Of a DNA stretch of 64,000 bases, positions 38,205 to 46,790 are shown one piece after another (position 1 is the stretch's first letter; every line of letters starts with the position of its first letter). This DNA comes from Hyunsoonleella jejuensis (GTDB lineage Bacteria > Bacteroidota > Bacteroidia > Flavobacteriales > Flavobacteriaceae), in NCBI RefSeq assembly GCF_900111025.1, contig NZ_FOFN01000002.1, positions 558,001 to 622,000 on the forward strand, read 5' to 3'. The notes beneath the pieces were generated by a model. The model did not search any database, was not told the DNA's origin, and saw only the letters and a list, made by a program, of their open reading frames with translations. The position numbers and the translations under genes were made by a program.

Positions 38205-40106
38205 TTAAAAGTAGAATTTGTTATTTGGCAATACACAAGATTCGCCAACCTCTTTTAGAACAGGAATTATACCAAGTTCTATAGTTCGCTGCATAACTTT
38301 AGAATTATCTTTATGACATTGTAAACAAGCGCCAATAAGAAGGATCTTTTTTTGCTCTTCTACCGTAAATGGCCTAAAATTTTCTCTAGTAGAATTAACA
38401 ACATTTTTATCTACATTTTTTAAAAACGGTACCCAAGCATCTTCTGGTAAGTTATCATTTGGATTTAAGGCATATTCTGGAGTAAATACCCATGTGCCTT
38501 TACCATTACTAATTTTATAAACCAATGTACCATTACCATAACCTAAAGTAGCTGAATTGGCATGACACGATTTACAGTCGCGCACGGTCTTAGTAGTTGT
38601 ATGAGGCGAATTTGGCGCATACAATCTATGAAAAGAAACATCACTATCTGGCTTACCAACATAACTTCCTTTGTCAATAGTTAAAATCATGCCTGGTATA
38701 GCTGGTTCAATAACGTTTTTTTCTTTATACACTCTTACCCCTAGAGCTGGTTGTGAAGACGAAAATTCTGCTACGTATTCCTTCCATGCCCCTTTTACAT
38801 ATTTTTTTTCTAACAAATCGTAACCATTGGGCTCCTTACTATCAAATTGATTATGGCAACCTATACAACGAGAAGTCCAAGACGAATGGCACGCACTACA
38901 ACTCACATTTTTATGCGCATAGTCTCTAGAGCAAACATCGGACTGTGGTTTCAACTTATGTAAATTATTATCGTTTTTTCCAATTAAAAAAGCGTTACCA
39001 GTTGAGTCTACAAATGTATTTACCAACGGATGTCCATCTTTTTCAACAGCTATTATTTGCTTATCGGTATGTGTGTAATCACGATGTAAAAACACCAACA
39101 TACTTTCTCTATCTAATGAATCATAAGGAATTGTATTTGGTTTTTCCTTAAAATGGCAATCACTGCATTGCAAAGTAACAGCTTCTTCTTCATGAGCATA
39201 ACTTAAACCGTTACCCATAACTTCATGAGATGAATGACAATCTATACACAACAAACCTTTTGCATGATGCACATCTTCCTCTAAATGTTTATAAACTCTT
39301 TTATCTTCCAATACAGAGTAGTCTGACCTATTAATTACCTCATCTTCTTCTAATAAGGTTTCTTGTAAACCTAAATAATTAGTAGAAATTCTACTAGAAC
39401 GACTATGGCAACCAAAACAATGCGTGTCATTAACAAAAATATCTGTTGAAGGATGAAATTGTGGTAATTCGGTTTTATTTGAAACCAAATATTGTTTAAG
39501 GTCTTTTTTAGCATCATTAGAATAGTTAAGATGGCACGCATTGCATCCTCCCCCTCTACTTAGTTGATTTATTTCACCATATGATGTTTTTTGTGCCCCC
39601 AAATGGCAATTGGCACATAAATCTCTCAGGTGCTTATCGGCAGCAGAATATTGTAAATCCTTTATATGATAGTGATAATTTAAACTATCGGCTTCACCAA
39701 AAATAAATTTATTAACAGCAACAATACCACTATTTGTAGTCATCAATGATTTTTTAATTTTATGTAACTCATTTGGATGACATTTACCGCAAGTTTCTTT
39801 GGCATCTAATAAATTACCAGGCACCAAAACCATGCCTTTATGTGCACTGGTTTTATCGAATGATGCTTTATTTCCTAAATGACAACTCGCACAACCTATA
39901 AATTCTGGATTATGATACTTTGAATAGCCTTTGGTATTTTGATGACATTCTAAACAAGATTCGCCTACCACTAATTCAACATTGGAATAAACAGCATCTT
40001 TAAAAACAGGAGATTTTAAAAATACTTTATTTCTAATTAAAAAAAGCATTGCAAATAGTAAAATAGCAATAGCAAAAACCCATCTGGAATATACTTTTTT
40101 ATTCAT
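38205..40106 (-). CDS. Dodecahaem c-type cytochrome of the sulfur island
   Basis: A 633-residue protein with an N-terminal membrane anchor (about 9-25) and a large extracytoplasmic part containing 12 CxxCH haem sites: CLECH, CASCH, CGKCH, CANCH, CNACH, CFGCH, CIDCH, CSDCH, CSACH, CIGCH, CKSCH and CLQCH. It probably moves electrons between the molybdoenzyme/NrfD module and the respiratory chain, or reacts with a sulfur species itself as octahaem tetrathionate reductases do. The frame opens at GTG 40163, but the ATG at 40106, just after a TAAATTTG -7 box, is preferred. It is divergent from the molybdoenzyme gene with two palindromes between them. Confidence 0.9.
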   Translation of the reverse strand: MNKKVYSRWVFAIAILLFAMLFLIRNKVFLKSPVFKDAVYSNVELVVGESCLECHQNTKGYSKYHNPEFIGCASCHLGNKASFDKTSAHKGMVLVPGNLLDAKETCGKCHPNELHKIKKSLMTTNSGIVAVNKFIFGEADSLNYHYHIKDLQYSAADKHLRDLCANCHLGAQKTSYGEINQLSRGGGCNACHLNYSNDAKKDLKQYLVSNKTELPQFHPSTDIFVNDTHCFGCHSRSSRISTNYLGLQETLLEEDEVINRSDYSVLEDKRVYKHLEEDVHHAKGLLCIDCHSSHEVMGNGLSYAHEEEAVTLQCSDCHFKEKPNTIPYDSLDRESMLVFLHRDYTHTDKQIIAVEKDGHPLVNTFVDSTGNAFLIGKNDNNLHKLKPQSDVCSRDYAHKNVSCSACHSSWTSRCIGCHNQFDSKEPNGYDLLEKKYVKGAWKEYVAEFSSSQPALGVRVYKEKNVIEPAIPGMILTIDKGSYVGKPDSDVSFHRLYAPNSPHTTTKTVRDCKSCHANSATLGYGNGTLVYKISNGKGTWVFTPEYALNPNDNLPEDAWVPFLKNVDKNVVNSTRENFRPFTVEEQKKILLIGACLQCHKDNSKVMQRTIELGIIPVLKEVGESCVLPNNKFYF

Positions 40107-40121
40107 TATCAAGTAATTGCC

Positions 40122-40129
40122 CAAATTTA
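40122..40129 (-). promoter_or_regulatory. Putative -7 element of the dodecahaem cytochrome gene
   Basis: TAAATTTG on the minus strand lies 15 bp before the preferred ATG. The palindrome at 40171-40188 would be centred about 60-65 bp upstream of the start of transcription, a usual place for Crp-type activation. Confidence 0.5.
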
Positions 40130-40170
40130 CAATATTTCTAGCATTAAATACTTTAATACACACAAAGCTT

Positions 40171-40188
40171 ATGTAACAAAAGTAACAT
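40171..40188. promoter_or_regulatory. Crp/Fnr-type palindrome 1, divergent region
   Basis: ATGTAAC-AAAA-GTAACAT has 7-bp arms with one mismatch and a 4-bp spacer, the spacing of Crp/Fnr dimers. It lies between the divergent cytochrome and molybdoenzyme genes. A close relative (GTAAC-N4-GTTAC) lies upstream of the rhodanese operon. Confidence 0.6.
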
Positions 40189-40202
40189 ATAAATACTTGA
40201 TT

Positions 40203-40220
40203 TTATGACATTTATCATAA
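40203..40220. promoter_or_regulatory. Crp/Fnr-type palindrome 2, divergent region
   Basis: TTATGACATTTATCATAA has perfect 6-bp outer arms (TTATGA / TCATAA). It is centred about 42 bp upstream of a start of transcription predicted from TATATTTA at 40241-40248, the class II activator position. The related AGTTGACAAAAGTCATAA lies at 46709-46726. Confidence 0.6.
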
Positions 40221-40270
40221 TTATATAGCAGATTTAAAAATATATTTAAGCCTGAAAAATAAATAGGATT

Positions 40271-42514
40271 ATGGTCTCTTCCAGACGAAAATTTATAAAG
40301 ATTTCTGCATTAGGTTTAGGAGGTTTAGCAACAACTTCAACAGTATATCAACTATTTTCATCAAACCCTTTATTAGATGCCGCCATTAAAGAAAATGTAG
40401 CCAGAAAACTTGTTAGATCTGCTACATATTGTGAGGTATGTTTCTGGAAATGCGCAGCTTGGGCATATACGGATACAAGTGGTGATATAAAGAAGATTAT
40501 TGGAAATGATACAGACCCACATTGTTATGGGCGACTATGCCCTAGGGGAACTGGCGGTGTTGGAATGTATTCTGATGAAGATAGACTTAAAAAACCATTA
40601 ATTAGAACAGTTGTTGATGGCGAAGAAACCTTTAGAGAGGCAAGTTGGGATGAAGCATTAGATGTAATTGCTTCAAAATTCAAACATATTAAAGATGCTT
40701 ATGGAGCAGAATCTTTTGCTTTATTAAAACATGGTTCTCCAGGAAAACATTTAGAACATTTATTTAAAGCCTATGGGTCTGATACCATTGCTGAACCTGC
40801 TTATGCGCAATGCAGAGGCCCAAGAGAGGCTGGTTTTGCTTTAACTTATGGTTCGTGGGTGGGCTCTCCAGAACCTACAGATATTCGTGATACTAAATGT
40901 CTTGTACTCATTGGTTCTCATATTGGTGAAAATATGCACAATACTCAAGTACAAGAAATGTCTGATGCTATTGATAATGGAGCAACAATAATTACTGTAG
41001 ATCCAAGATTTTCAACAGCAGCAAGCAAATCTCAACATTGGTTAGCTATTAAACCAGCTACAGATATTGCCCTAATGTTGGCTTGGATGCATGTAATAAT
41101 TAAAGAAGGTTTATACGACAAGGACTATGTAAAAAAATATACTACCGGATTTAATGAGTTAAAAGATCACGTCTTAAACTTCACCCCAGAATGGGCCTAT
41201 GGCATAACAACTATTAAACCAGAAATGATTAGAAAAACTGCAAGAGAAATGGCATATGCAGCTCCTGCTGTTATTATTCATCCTGGACGCCATGTAAGTT
41301 GGTATGGAGATGACACACAGCGAGCAAGAGCTGTGGCAATTTTAAATGGGTTATTAGGCTCTTGGGGACGACGAGGCGGCTTCTACTTTAAAGAAAGCAT
41401 TAAGGTACCTAAATTTCCGCATCCAGAATATCCACACCCAAAATGGGATTGGAAAGATATTGGTGAAAAATATCCGCTCGCGCAAATGGGAATAACAACT
41501 GAAGTTATTAAATGTGCCATCCCAAGTGATGGTAATAAATATCCCGTAAAAGCTATGATGATTGCGGGTACAAACATTACAAAATCTATTCCAAATAAAA
41601 AACTCTTAGAAGAGGCTATGGATAATCTTGAGTTCGTAGTAGTTATGGATACCATGCCTATGGATGTTACTGGTTATGCAGATGTTGTGTTGCCCGAATG
41701 TACTTATTTAGAACGTTATGATGGTATTCGTTCTGCAACGAACAGAACTCCTTCTATTGCCGTGAGAGTTCCTGCTGTACCACCAAAATATGATTCTAAA
41801 CCTGGTTGGTGGGTTGCCAAACAAATTGGTGAACGCATCGGTTTAGGCGAGTATTTTAAATATGATGATTACGAAGAAGTAATTGAATGGCAATTGAATA
41901 AAATGGGAACTTCGTTAGAAGAAATGAAAAAGATTGGAGTGAAGCATTTCCCCCGTACCTCTGGACCGTTATATTTAGACGAAAATAAAACCTACGAGTT
42001 TCCAACTGAAAGTGGCAAAATTGAATTGTACTCCAAAGAATTAAAAAGTTTAGGATTCGATCCGCTGCCTGTTTATACCAAGCATCCAGAACCCCCTCAA
42101 GGGTTTTATAGATTAAATTACGGTAGAGCACCTATGCACACTTTTAGTAGAACAGCTAACAATCCTAATTTAAACGATTTAAAAAGTGAAAATAATCTTT
42201 GGGTAAACCCAAAAGTTGCAAGAATTATGGGTTTAAAAACAGGACAATCTGTTTGGTTAAGAAATCAAGATAAAATCACCTCTACTTTCTCTATAAAAGT
42301 TAGAGTTACCGAACGTATTCGTTGGGATTCTGTTTATATGGTTCATGGTTTTGGACATGATAATAAAAAGTTAACAAGAGCTTTTGGCAAAGGCATAAAC
42401 GATACTCAAATGATAAGCAAAGTTGCTATTGATCCCATTATGGGAGGAACAGGAATGAGAGGCAACTTTGTTGAGATTTTAACCCAAGATCCACATAAAA
42501 CTATAGAAATATGA
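40271..42514 (+). CDS. Tat-exported molybdopterin oxidoreductase, polysulfide/thiosulfate reductase type
   Basis: A 747-residue catalytic subunit of the PsrA/PhsA branch of the DMSO reductase superfamily. The twin-arginine signal is SRRKFIK at residues 4-10. The N-terminal [4Fe-4S] site is C54-x2-C57-x3-C61-x28-C90. C181 in YAQCRGPREAG is the candidate molybdenum ligand. Later MGD-binding segments (VIIHPGRHVSWYGDD, LVLIGSHIGENMHNTQ) are intact. Length (about 750) fits Psr/Phs and is shorter than tetrathionate or arsenate reductases. Reaction direction (sulfur-compound reduction or oxidation) cannot be told. A Qrc-like electron-transfer role is an alternative. It leads the operon and overlaps the ferredoxin gene by ATGA. 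Confidence 0.88.
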   Translation: MVSSRRKFIKISALGLGGLATTSTVYQLFSSNPLLDAAIKENVARKLVRSATYCEVCFWKCAAWAYTDTSGDIKKIIGNDTDPHCYGRLCPRGTGGVGMYSDEDRLKKPLIRTVVDGEETFREASWDEALDVIASKFKHIKDAYGAESFALLKHGSPGKHLEHLFKAYGSDTIAEPAYAQCRGPREAGFALTYGSWVGSPEPTDIRDTKCLVLIGSHIGENMHNTQVQEMSDAIDNGATIITVDPRFSTAASKSQHWLAIKPATDIALMLAWMHVIIKEGLYDKDYVKKYTTGFNELKDHVLNFTPEWAYGITTIKPEMIRKTAREMAYAAPAVIIHPGRHVSWYGDDTQRARAVAILNGLLGSWGRRGGFYFKESIKVPKFPHPEYPHPKWDWKDIGEKYPLAQMGITTEVIKCAIPSDGNKYPVKAMMIAGTNITKSIPNKKLLEEAMDNLEFVVVMDTMPMDVTGYADVVLPECTYLERYDGIRSATNRTPSIAVRVPAVPPKYDSKPGWWVAKQIGERIGLGEYFKYDDYEEVIEWQLNKMGTSLEEMKKIGVKHFPRTSGPLYLDENKTYEFPTESGKIELYSKELKSLGFDPLPVYTKHPEPPQGFYRLNYGRAPMHTFSRTANNPNLNDLKSENNLWVNPKVARIMGLKTGQSVWLRNQDKITSTFSIKVRVTERIRWDSVYMVHGFGHDNKKLTRAFGKGINDTQMISKVAIDPIMGGTGMRGNFVEILTQDPHKTIEI

Positions 42515-43044
42515 GATATGCCATGGTTATAGACACATTAAAATGTGTTGGATGTAGTGATTGTGTGGTTGCGTGTCAAACAGAAAACGATGTTCCTATT
42601 GGATATTGTAGAGACTGGATTACAGAAACTGTAAGCGGCGCCTATCCCAATATTGAGTTGGAGCTAAAATCAGAACGTTGCAACCATTGTGAAAACGCTC
42701 CTTGTGTAAGGTGCTGCCCTACTGGCGCAAGCCATATTGTTAAAGGTGGTATTGTTTTAGTAACCGCAAATGAATGTATAGGTTGTGGTGCCTGTATAGA
42801 ATCCTGTCCTTACGATGCAAGATACCAGCATCCAGATGGGTATGTAGATAAGTGTACCTTTTGCCACCACAGATTAGAAAAAGGCCAGCTACCAGCATGT
42901 GTAGCAGTTTGTCCTACGAAGTGTATGTATTTTGGAGATTTAGACAACCCAAACAGTGACGTATCAAGATTATTAAAAAACAGAAAGTGGAAAACCCTAG
43001 CGCCAGAAGCTGGAACTAAACCGCAGGTATACTATTTAATTTAA
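42511..43044 (+). CDS. Four-cluster ferredoxin subunit (PsrB/DmsB type)
   Basis: A 177-residue electron-transfer subunit with four [4Fe-4S] ligand sets: CVGCSDCVVAC, CNHCENAPCVRCC, CIGCGACIESC and CTFCHHRLEKGQLPACVAVC with its following CPTKC. It carries electrons between the molybdoenzyme and the NrfD-type subunit. The ATGA overlap with the molybdoenzyme gene shows translational coupling. It lacks a Tat signal, as expected if it is exported together with the catalytic subunit. Confidence 0.93.
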   Translation: MRYAMVIDTLKCVGCSDCVVACQTENDVPIGYCRDWITETVSGAYPNIELELKSERCNHCENAPCVRCCPTGASHIVKGGIVLVTANECIGCGACIESCPYDARYQHPDGYVDKCTFCHHRLEKGQLPACVAVCPTKCMYFGDLDNPNSDVSRLLKNRKWKTLAPEAGTKPQVYYLI

Positions 43045-43054
43045 TATTAAGATT

Positions 43055-43996
43055 ATGCAAGAAGAAATTTTCGTTAGCGGAAGAAATATTCCTAATATAG
43101 ATCCTTCACTAGAAATTTGGCATTGGCCCATTTCCCTTTATCTTTTCTTAGGTGGGCTAGCCGCAGGTATATTATTCTTTGCAGGTGTAGTTACCATCTT
43201 AGGCAAAGAGAAAGACTACCCTACAACAGTTAAATATGCGTCTTTAGTGCCCCCAATAGCGTTAACATTGGGACTATTAGCTTTGGTCTACGATTTAACA
43301 CACCCATTATATACTTGGCAATTGTACACAACAATTCGTTTAGAATCGCCAATGTCGTGGGGTGCGTGGGTACTACTAATTACTACACCATTATCTTTTA
43401 TGTGGGTGTTTAGCTATTATTCCGAATTATTTCCGAAATGGAAACTAAAGTTTAAGTTTCTTAAGAAATTTGAAAAATTCTTGAAGACAAATCGCAAGAA
43501 TATGGCCTATGCATTGGTACCCTTATCAATAATTTTAGGTGTTTATACTGGAATTTTACTGTCTGCCTTTAATGCAAGACCTTTATGGAATAACGCCATT
43601 TTAGGGCCACTGTTCTTAACCTCAGGCCTATCAACTGGAGCTGCTACCATTATTCTCTTAGCTAAAACCACAAAAGAAAGACACTTGTTTAGTAAGATAG
43701 ACTTAGCATTAGTAATAATAGAATTAGGGCTTATTGTTCATATGATCATGGGCATGTACGCAGGTTCTGAAGTACAATTAGATGCTATGCATCTATTAAT
43801 AGGTGGCGAGTTTACATTAATGTTTTTTGGTTTTGTTGTTATACTTGGTTTGATTGTTCCTGGCATACTCGAAGCCTTAGAAATAAAAGGGTTTAAAGTA
43901 CCGGTTGCAATACCAGCTATACTCATTCTAATTGGCGGATTAATATTCAGATTTGTAATGGTAGAAGCAGGACAAATAACAAGATACCTTTATTAG
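43055..43996 (+). CDS. NrfD/PsrC-type quinone-interacting membrane subunit
   Basis: A 313-residue integral membrane protein with about eight helices, opening with WHWPISLYLFLGGLAAGILFFAG, the typical NrfD/PsrC start. Acidic and histidine residues within the helices (for example GLIVHMIMGMYAGSEV) may take part in quinone binding. It anchors the molybdoenzyme and ferredoxin and exchanges electrons with menaquinone. It lies 10 bp after the ferredoxin gene. Confidence 0.92.
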   Translation: MQEEIFVSGRNIPNIDPSLEIWHWPISLYLFLGGLAAGILFFAGVVTILGKEKDYPTTVKYASLVPPIALTLGLLALVYDLTHPLYTWQLYTTIRLESPMSWGAWVLLITTPLSFMWVFSYYSELFPKWKLKFKFLKKFEKFLKTNRKNMAYALVPLSIILGVYTGILLSAFNARPLWNNAILGPLFLTSGLSTGAATIILLAKTTKERHLFSKIDLALVIIELGLIVHMIMGMYAGSEVQLDAMHLLIGGEFTLMFFGFVVILGLIVPGILEALEIKGFKVPVAIPAILILIGGLIFRFVMVEAGQITRYLY

Positions 43997-44005
43997 ATAA
44001 AGATT

Positions 44006-44533
44006 ATGAAAGAAAAAAAACAAAACAAACACGTCTATTGGAATCCATATTTTGGAGGGTTTCTTCTCGGAATATTAATCATTCTCACATTTTTTATAAC
44101 TGGCAGAGGCTTAGGAGCAAGTGGCGCCATGAAAAGCGGTGTAGTTACCATAGTAAATGCAACATCCCCCACACATGTAGAGAACAATTCATACTACAGC
44201 AGGTTTGTAAACGATGGTGAATCTCCCATGAATAACTGGTTGGTATTCGAAACCATAGGCGTTTTAATAGGCGCATTTATTTCTGGATCTTTATCTGGAA
44301 GAATTGGATGGCGCGTACAACACTCTCCAAAAATTACCAAAAGACGTAGATTAATTTTTGCCTTAAGTGGTGGCATTCTTTTTGGAATTGGAGCCCAAAT
44401 AGCAAGAGGTTGCACCAGTGGTGCTGCTTTAAGTGGTATGGCTGTATTGTCAACCGGTGGTTTTATTACCATGCTTTCCATTTTTGGCACTGCATTCTTG
44501 TTTGCATATTTCTTTAGAAAAAACTGGATTTAA
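44006..44533 (+). CDS. YeeE/YedE-family half-transporter 1 (thiosulfate transporter-like)
   Basis: A 175-residue membrane protein of the YeeE/YedE (TsuA-like) family with about four helices. The conserved cysteine motif is IARGCTSGAALSGMA. Full-length thiosulfate transporters contain two such halves with several cysteines passing the substrate by S-H-S contacts. Here the halves are separate genes, so the two products probably pair. It sits 9 bp after the NrfD gene, so substrate delivery or export of a sulfur compound is likely. Confidence 0.85.
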   Translation: MKEKKQNKHVYWNPYFGGFLLGILIILTFFITGRGLGASGAMKSGVVTIVNATSPTHVENNSYYSRFVNDGESPMNNWLVFETIGVLIGAFISGSLSGRIGWRVQHSPKITKRRRLIFALSGGILFGIGAQIARGCTSGAALSGMAVLSTGGFITMLSIFGTAFLFAYFFRKNWI

Positions 44534-44551
44534 AATTTAAAAAACAAACTT

Positions 44552-45142
44552 ATGGGACCATTAATTCCTAACGATTTAATTTCATTTGAATGGAGCGGTA
44601 TAATAGCCATTATTATAGGAATACTATTTGGATTTATATTAGAATCTTCGGGCTTCTCATCTTCTAGAAAATTAGCTGGTACGTTTTATGGTTATGATTT
44701 CGCTGTATTAAAAGTGTTTTTTACAGCTGCGGTAGTATCGTTAATTGGGCTCTTATATATGGATTATTTAGGTTATATAGATATGAATAGTTTATATGTT
44801 CATCCTACATATTTATGGGGCGCTATTATTGGAGGCGCTATAATGGGCATAGGATTTGTAGCTGGAGGATTTTGTCCGGGAACTAGTTTGTCGGCAGTAG
44901 CTATTGGCAAAATAGATGCTATAGTTAACGTTATTGGCATTATGGTTGGAGTCTTTATATTTTCAGAATTATATCCACTTTTTGAACCCATATACAATGG
45001 CTACTTTCAAGGAAATATTACCTTAATCGATTCTTTGGGAATAAACCCCTATTGGTTTGTATTCCTTTTAACAATAGTGGCTATTATAATGTTTGTGGTA
45101 ACAGACATGATTCGTAAACGTGTGAAAAAAGTCTTTTACTAA
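44552..45142 (+). CDS. YeeE/YedE-family half-transporter 2
   Basis: A 196-residue membrane protein with about five helices and the family cysteine motif GGFCPGTSLSAVAIGK. It complements the preceding half-transporter (18 bp upstream), and the two together match the length of one TsuA-type protein. The likely substrate is thiosulfate or another sulfur species, judged from family and context. Confidence 0.85.
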   Translation: MGPLIPNDLISFEWSGIIAIIIGILFGFILESSGFSSSRKLAGTFYGYDFAVLKVFFTAAVVSLIGLLYMDYLGYIDMNSLYVHPTYLWGAIIGGAIMGIGFVAGGFCPGTSLSAVAIGKIDAIVNVIGIMVGVFIFSELYPLFEPIYNGYFQGNITLIDSLGINPYWFVFLLTIVAIIMFVVTDMIRKRVKKVFY

Positions 45143-45161
45143 TAACTAAAATTACACAATT

Positions 45162-45836
45162 ATGGTAAATAGAAAATTAGTTAAATTTTTGTCTTTTAGG
45201 TATATAATTCTTGCGTCCATACTATTGGTGTTGGCGGGTGGTTTAGTATTGTTACCTAAATACGAAAAGCAAGAAGGCATTAGCCCCGAACAATTGTTAA
45301 AGCATGTAATTAGCCCTGAACGCTATATAACCACTGATGAGCTTGCTGATAGAATAATTAACCAAGACCCTTCTTTATTATTAATTGATGTTAGAGACGA
45401 AAAAGACTTTAAAACGTATAGCTTACCAAATGCGGTGAATATACCTTTAAAAAATATTTTTAACGCAGATTCAGAACCTTATTTAGATCAAGACCAATTT
45501 GATGTCATCCTATTTTCTAATGACAATTTCTACTCAGACCAAGCATGGTTGTTGTGCAGTAGAAAAAATTACAAAAACCTTCACGTATTAAAAGGTGGAA
45601 TTAATAATTGGTTCAACACCATAATAAATCCAAAAGAACCAACAGAAAACATGGCTTCTAACTCGTTTGAAACATACGCGTTTCGTAAAGCTGCAAGTAT
45701 GTATTTTGGTGTGGCATATCCAAAGATAATTCAAAAACAACCTGTTACCTCTAAGACAAAAAAGACCACAAATGTGGTAAAAACAATAATTCCGAAGAAA
45801 AAAAAGAAAAAAATGCCTATTGAGGGTGGTTGTTAA
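45162..45836 (+). CDS. Membrane-anchored rhodanese-like protein without catalytic Cys, ending in -GGC (1)
   Basis: A 224-residue protein with one N-terminal helix (about 13-31) and an extracytoplasmic rhodanese domain (about 55-152: LLIDVRDEKDFKTYSLPNAVNIP and HVLKGGINNWF). The active-site loop reads ILFSNDNFYSDQAW, without the usual cysteine. A flexible basic tail follows, ending KKKKKKMPIEGGC, so the last residue is a free cysteine. The next gene ends in the same way. The tail might act as a swinging sulfur carrier. This is inferred from the repeated pattern only. Confidence 0.8.
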   Translation: MVNRKLVKFLSFRYIILASILLVLAGGLVLLPKYEKQEGISPEQLLKHVISPERYITTDELADRIINQDPSLLLIDVRDEKDFKTYSLPNAVNIPLKNIFNADSEPYLDQDQFDVILFSNDNFYSDQAWLLCSRKNYKNLHVLKGGINNWFNTIINPKEPTENMASNSFETYAFRKAASMYFGVAYPKIIQKQPVTSKTKKTTNVVKTIIPKKKKKKMPIEGGC

Positions 45837-45865
45837 GGTGTTTATCATTATAAAACTATTTAAGC

Positions 45866-46480
45866 ATGAAAGAATTAGAAAAAACAAAGCGTATCTCAAT
45901 AGCGTCAACACTATTTATATTAGCTATTTTAATCGGTCTTTTAACCTATAAACGTCCAAAACACATATATGCGATAAATACTCAAAAAACATTAGAAAAT
46001 ATTACTAATACTGATGTTCTTGTAACATTAGAGGCTATAAAAAATCCTAATCATGTTATAGTAGATGTAAGAAGTCCTATCGAGTTTGAAAAAGGCCATC
46101 TAGCAAATGCTATCAATATTCATACTCCCGAAATTTTAAATGAACAGAATTCAGCTTTATTTAAAGAGCTAAAAGCATCAAACAAAACAGTCTTACTTTA
46201 CGGCAACAACCCACAAGAAGCAAATGTAGCTTTTATGTTTTTGTTTCAATTAGGTTATGATAATTTAAAACTTTTGGCCATTGAAAATAGTTATTCTCAA
46301 AACAAACTTGTCTCTCAAAATTCTGAAGTTGAAAAACTAAAAACAGATATTAGGTCTTTTATAGATGAATCTGTAAAAAAATCAGAAGTAAAAGTGATCC
46401 CAAAACAAATTATTCAGCCACCAAAAAAAATTATTCCCGTTCAAAAAAAGAAGAAAAAAATCCCCGAGGGAGGTTGTTAA
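45866..46480 (+). CDS. Membrane-anchored rhodanese-like protein without catalytic Cys, ending in -GGC (2)
   Basis: A 204-residue paralogue of the preceding protein. One helix spans about 10-27. The rhodanese domain (about 45-140) has VIVDVRSPIEFEKGHLANAINI, but the active-site loop is VLLYGNNPQEANVAF, with glycine in place of cysteine. A Pro/Lys-rich tail ends KKKKKIPEGGC. No other cysteine is present in the whole sequence, so the terminal Cys is the only thiol. It is the last gene of the operon before a terminator. Confidence 0.8.
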   Translation: MKELEKTKRISIASTLFILAILIGLLTYKRPKHIYAINTQKTLENITNTDVLVTLEAIKNPNHVIVDVRSPIEFEKGHLANAINIHTPEILNEQNSALFKELKASNKTVLLYGNNPQEANVAFMFLFQLGYDNLKLLAIENSYSQNKLVSQNSEVEKLKTDIRSFIDESVKKSEVKVIPKQIIQPPKKIIPVQKKKKKIPEGGC

Positions 46481-46491
46481 AAAACACATTC

Positions 46492-46530
46492 AAAAAAGCT
46501 ATTTAATAAAAATTAAGTAGCTTTTTTTTA
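46492..46530 (+). terminator. Terminator after the molybdoenzyme/rhodanese operon
   Basis: AAAAAGCTA pairs with TAGCTTTTT, followed by more T. The rest of the 310-bp gap to 46790 holds two Crp/Fnr-type palindromes and a promoter but no gene. Confidence 0.75.
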
Positions 46531-46665
46531 TTTAGAAAACAAACGCAATAATCCATTTTTGCCATTCTAAAACGGCTTCTTATAAATTTTAATTTTCATA
46601 ATAAAAAGAACTTCGTACCGCATACGCATATTTAAGTATAAAATACTGATAAACACATATTTAAT

Positions 46666-46683
46666 AGGTAACAAATGTTACAG
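46666..46683. promoter_or_regulatory. Crp/Fnr-type palindrome 1, rhodanese operon
   Basis: The core GTAAC-AAAT-GTTAC (46668-46681) is a perfect 5-4-5 palindrome. It resembles the site at 40171-40188 and lies 43 bp, about four helical turns, upstream of the second site. Confidence 0.6.
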
Positions 46684-46708
46684 AACTTACTGAGTATTTA
46701 TAAGCAAA

Positions 46709-46726
46709 AGTTGACAAAAGTCATAA
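46709..46726. promoter_or_regulatory. Crp/Fnr-type palindrome 2, rhodanese operon
   Basis: AGTTGACAAAAGTCATAA, with core TTGAC-N4-GTCAT, has FNR-like spacing. It is centred about 43 bp upstream of the start of transcription predicted from TAATTTTA at 46747-46754, a class II activator position. Confidence 0.6.
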
Positions 46727-46790
46727 AAAAATGTTACCCCTGAATATAATTTTACATTAATCAAGATAATTAATTTTAAATAATTATAAC

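Noticed and set aside
38205-43996. Alternative complex III or Qrc complex
   Set aside because: ActD, ActE and a fused ActB are absent. The Mo-site and cluster residues of the large subunit look intact, unlike QrcB. Qrc is kept as a less likely alternative in the annotation.
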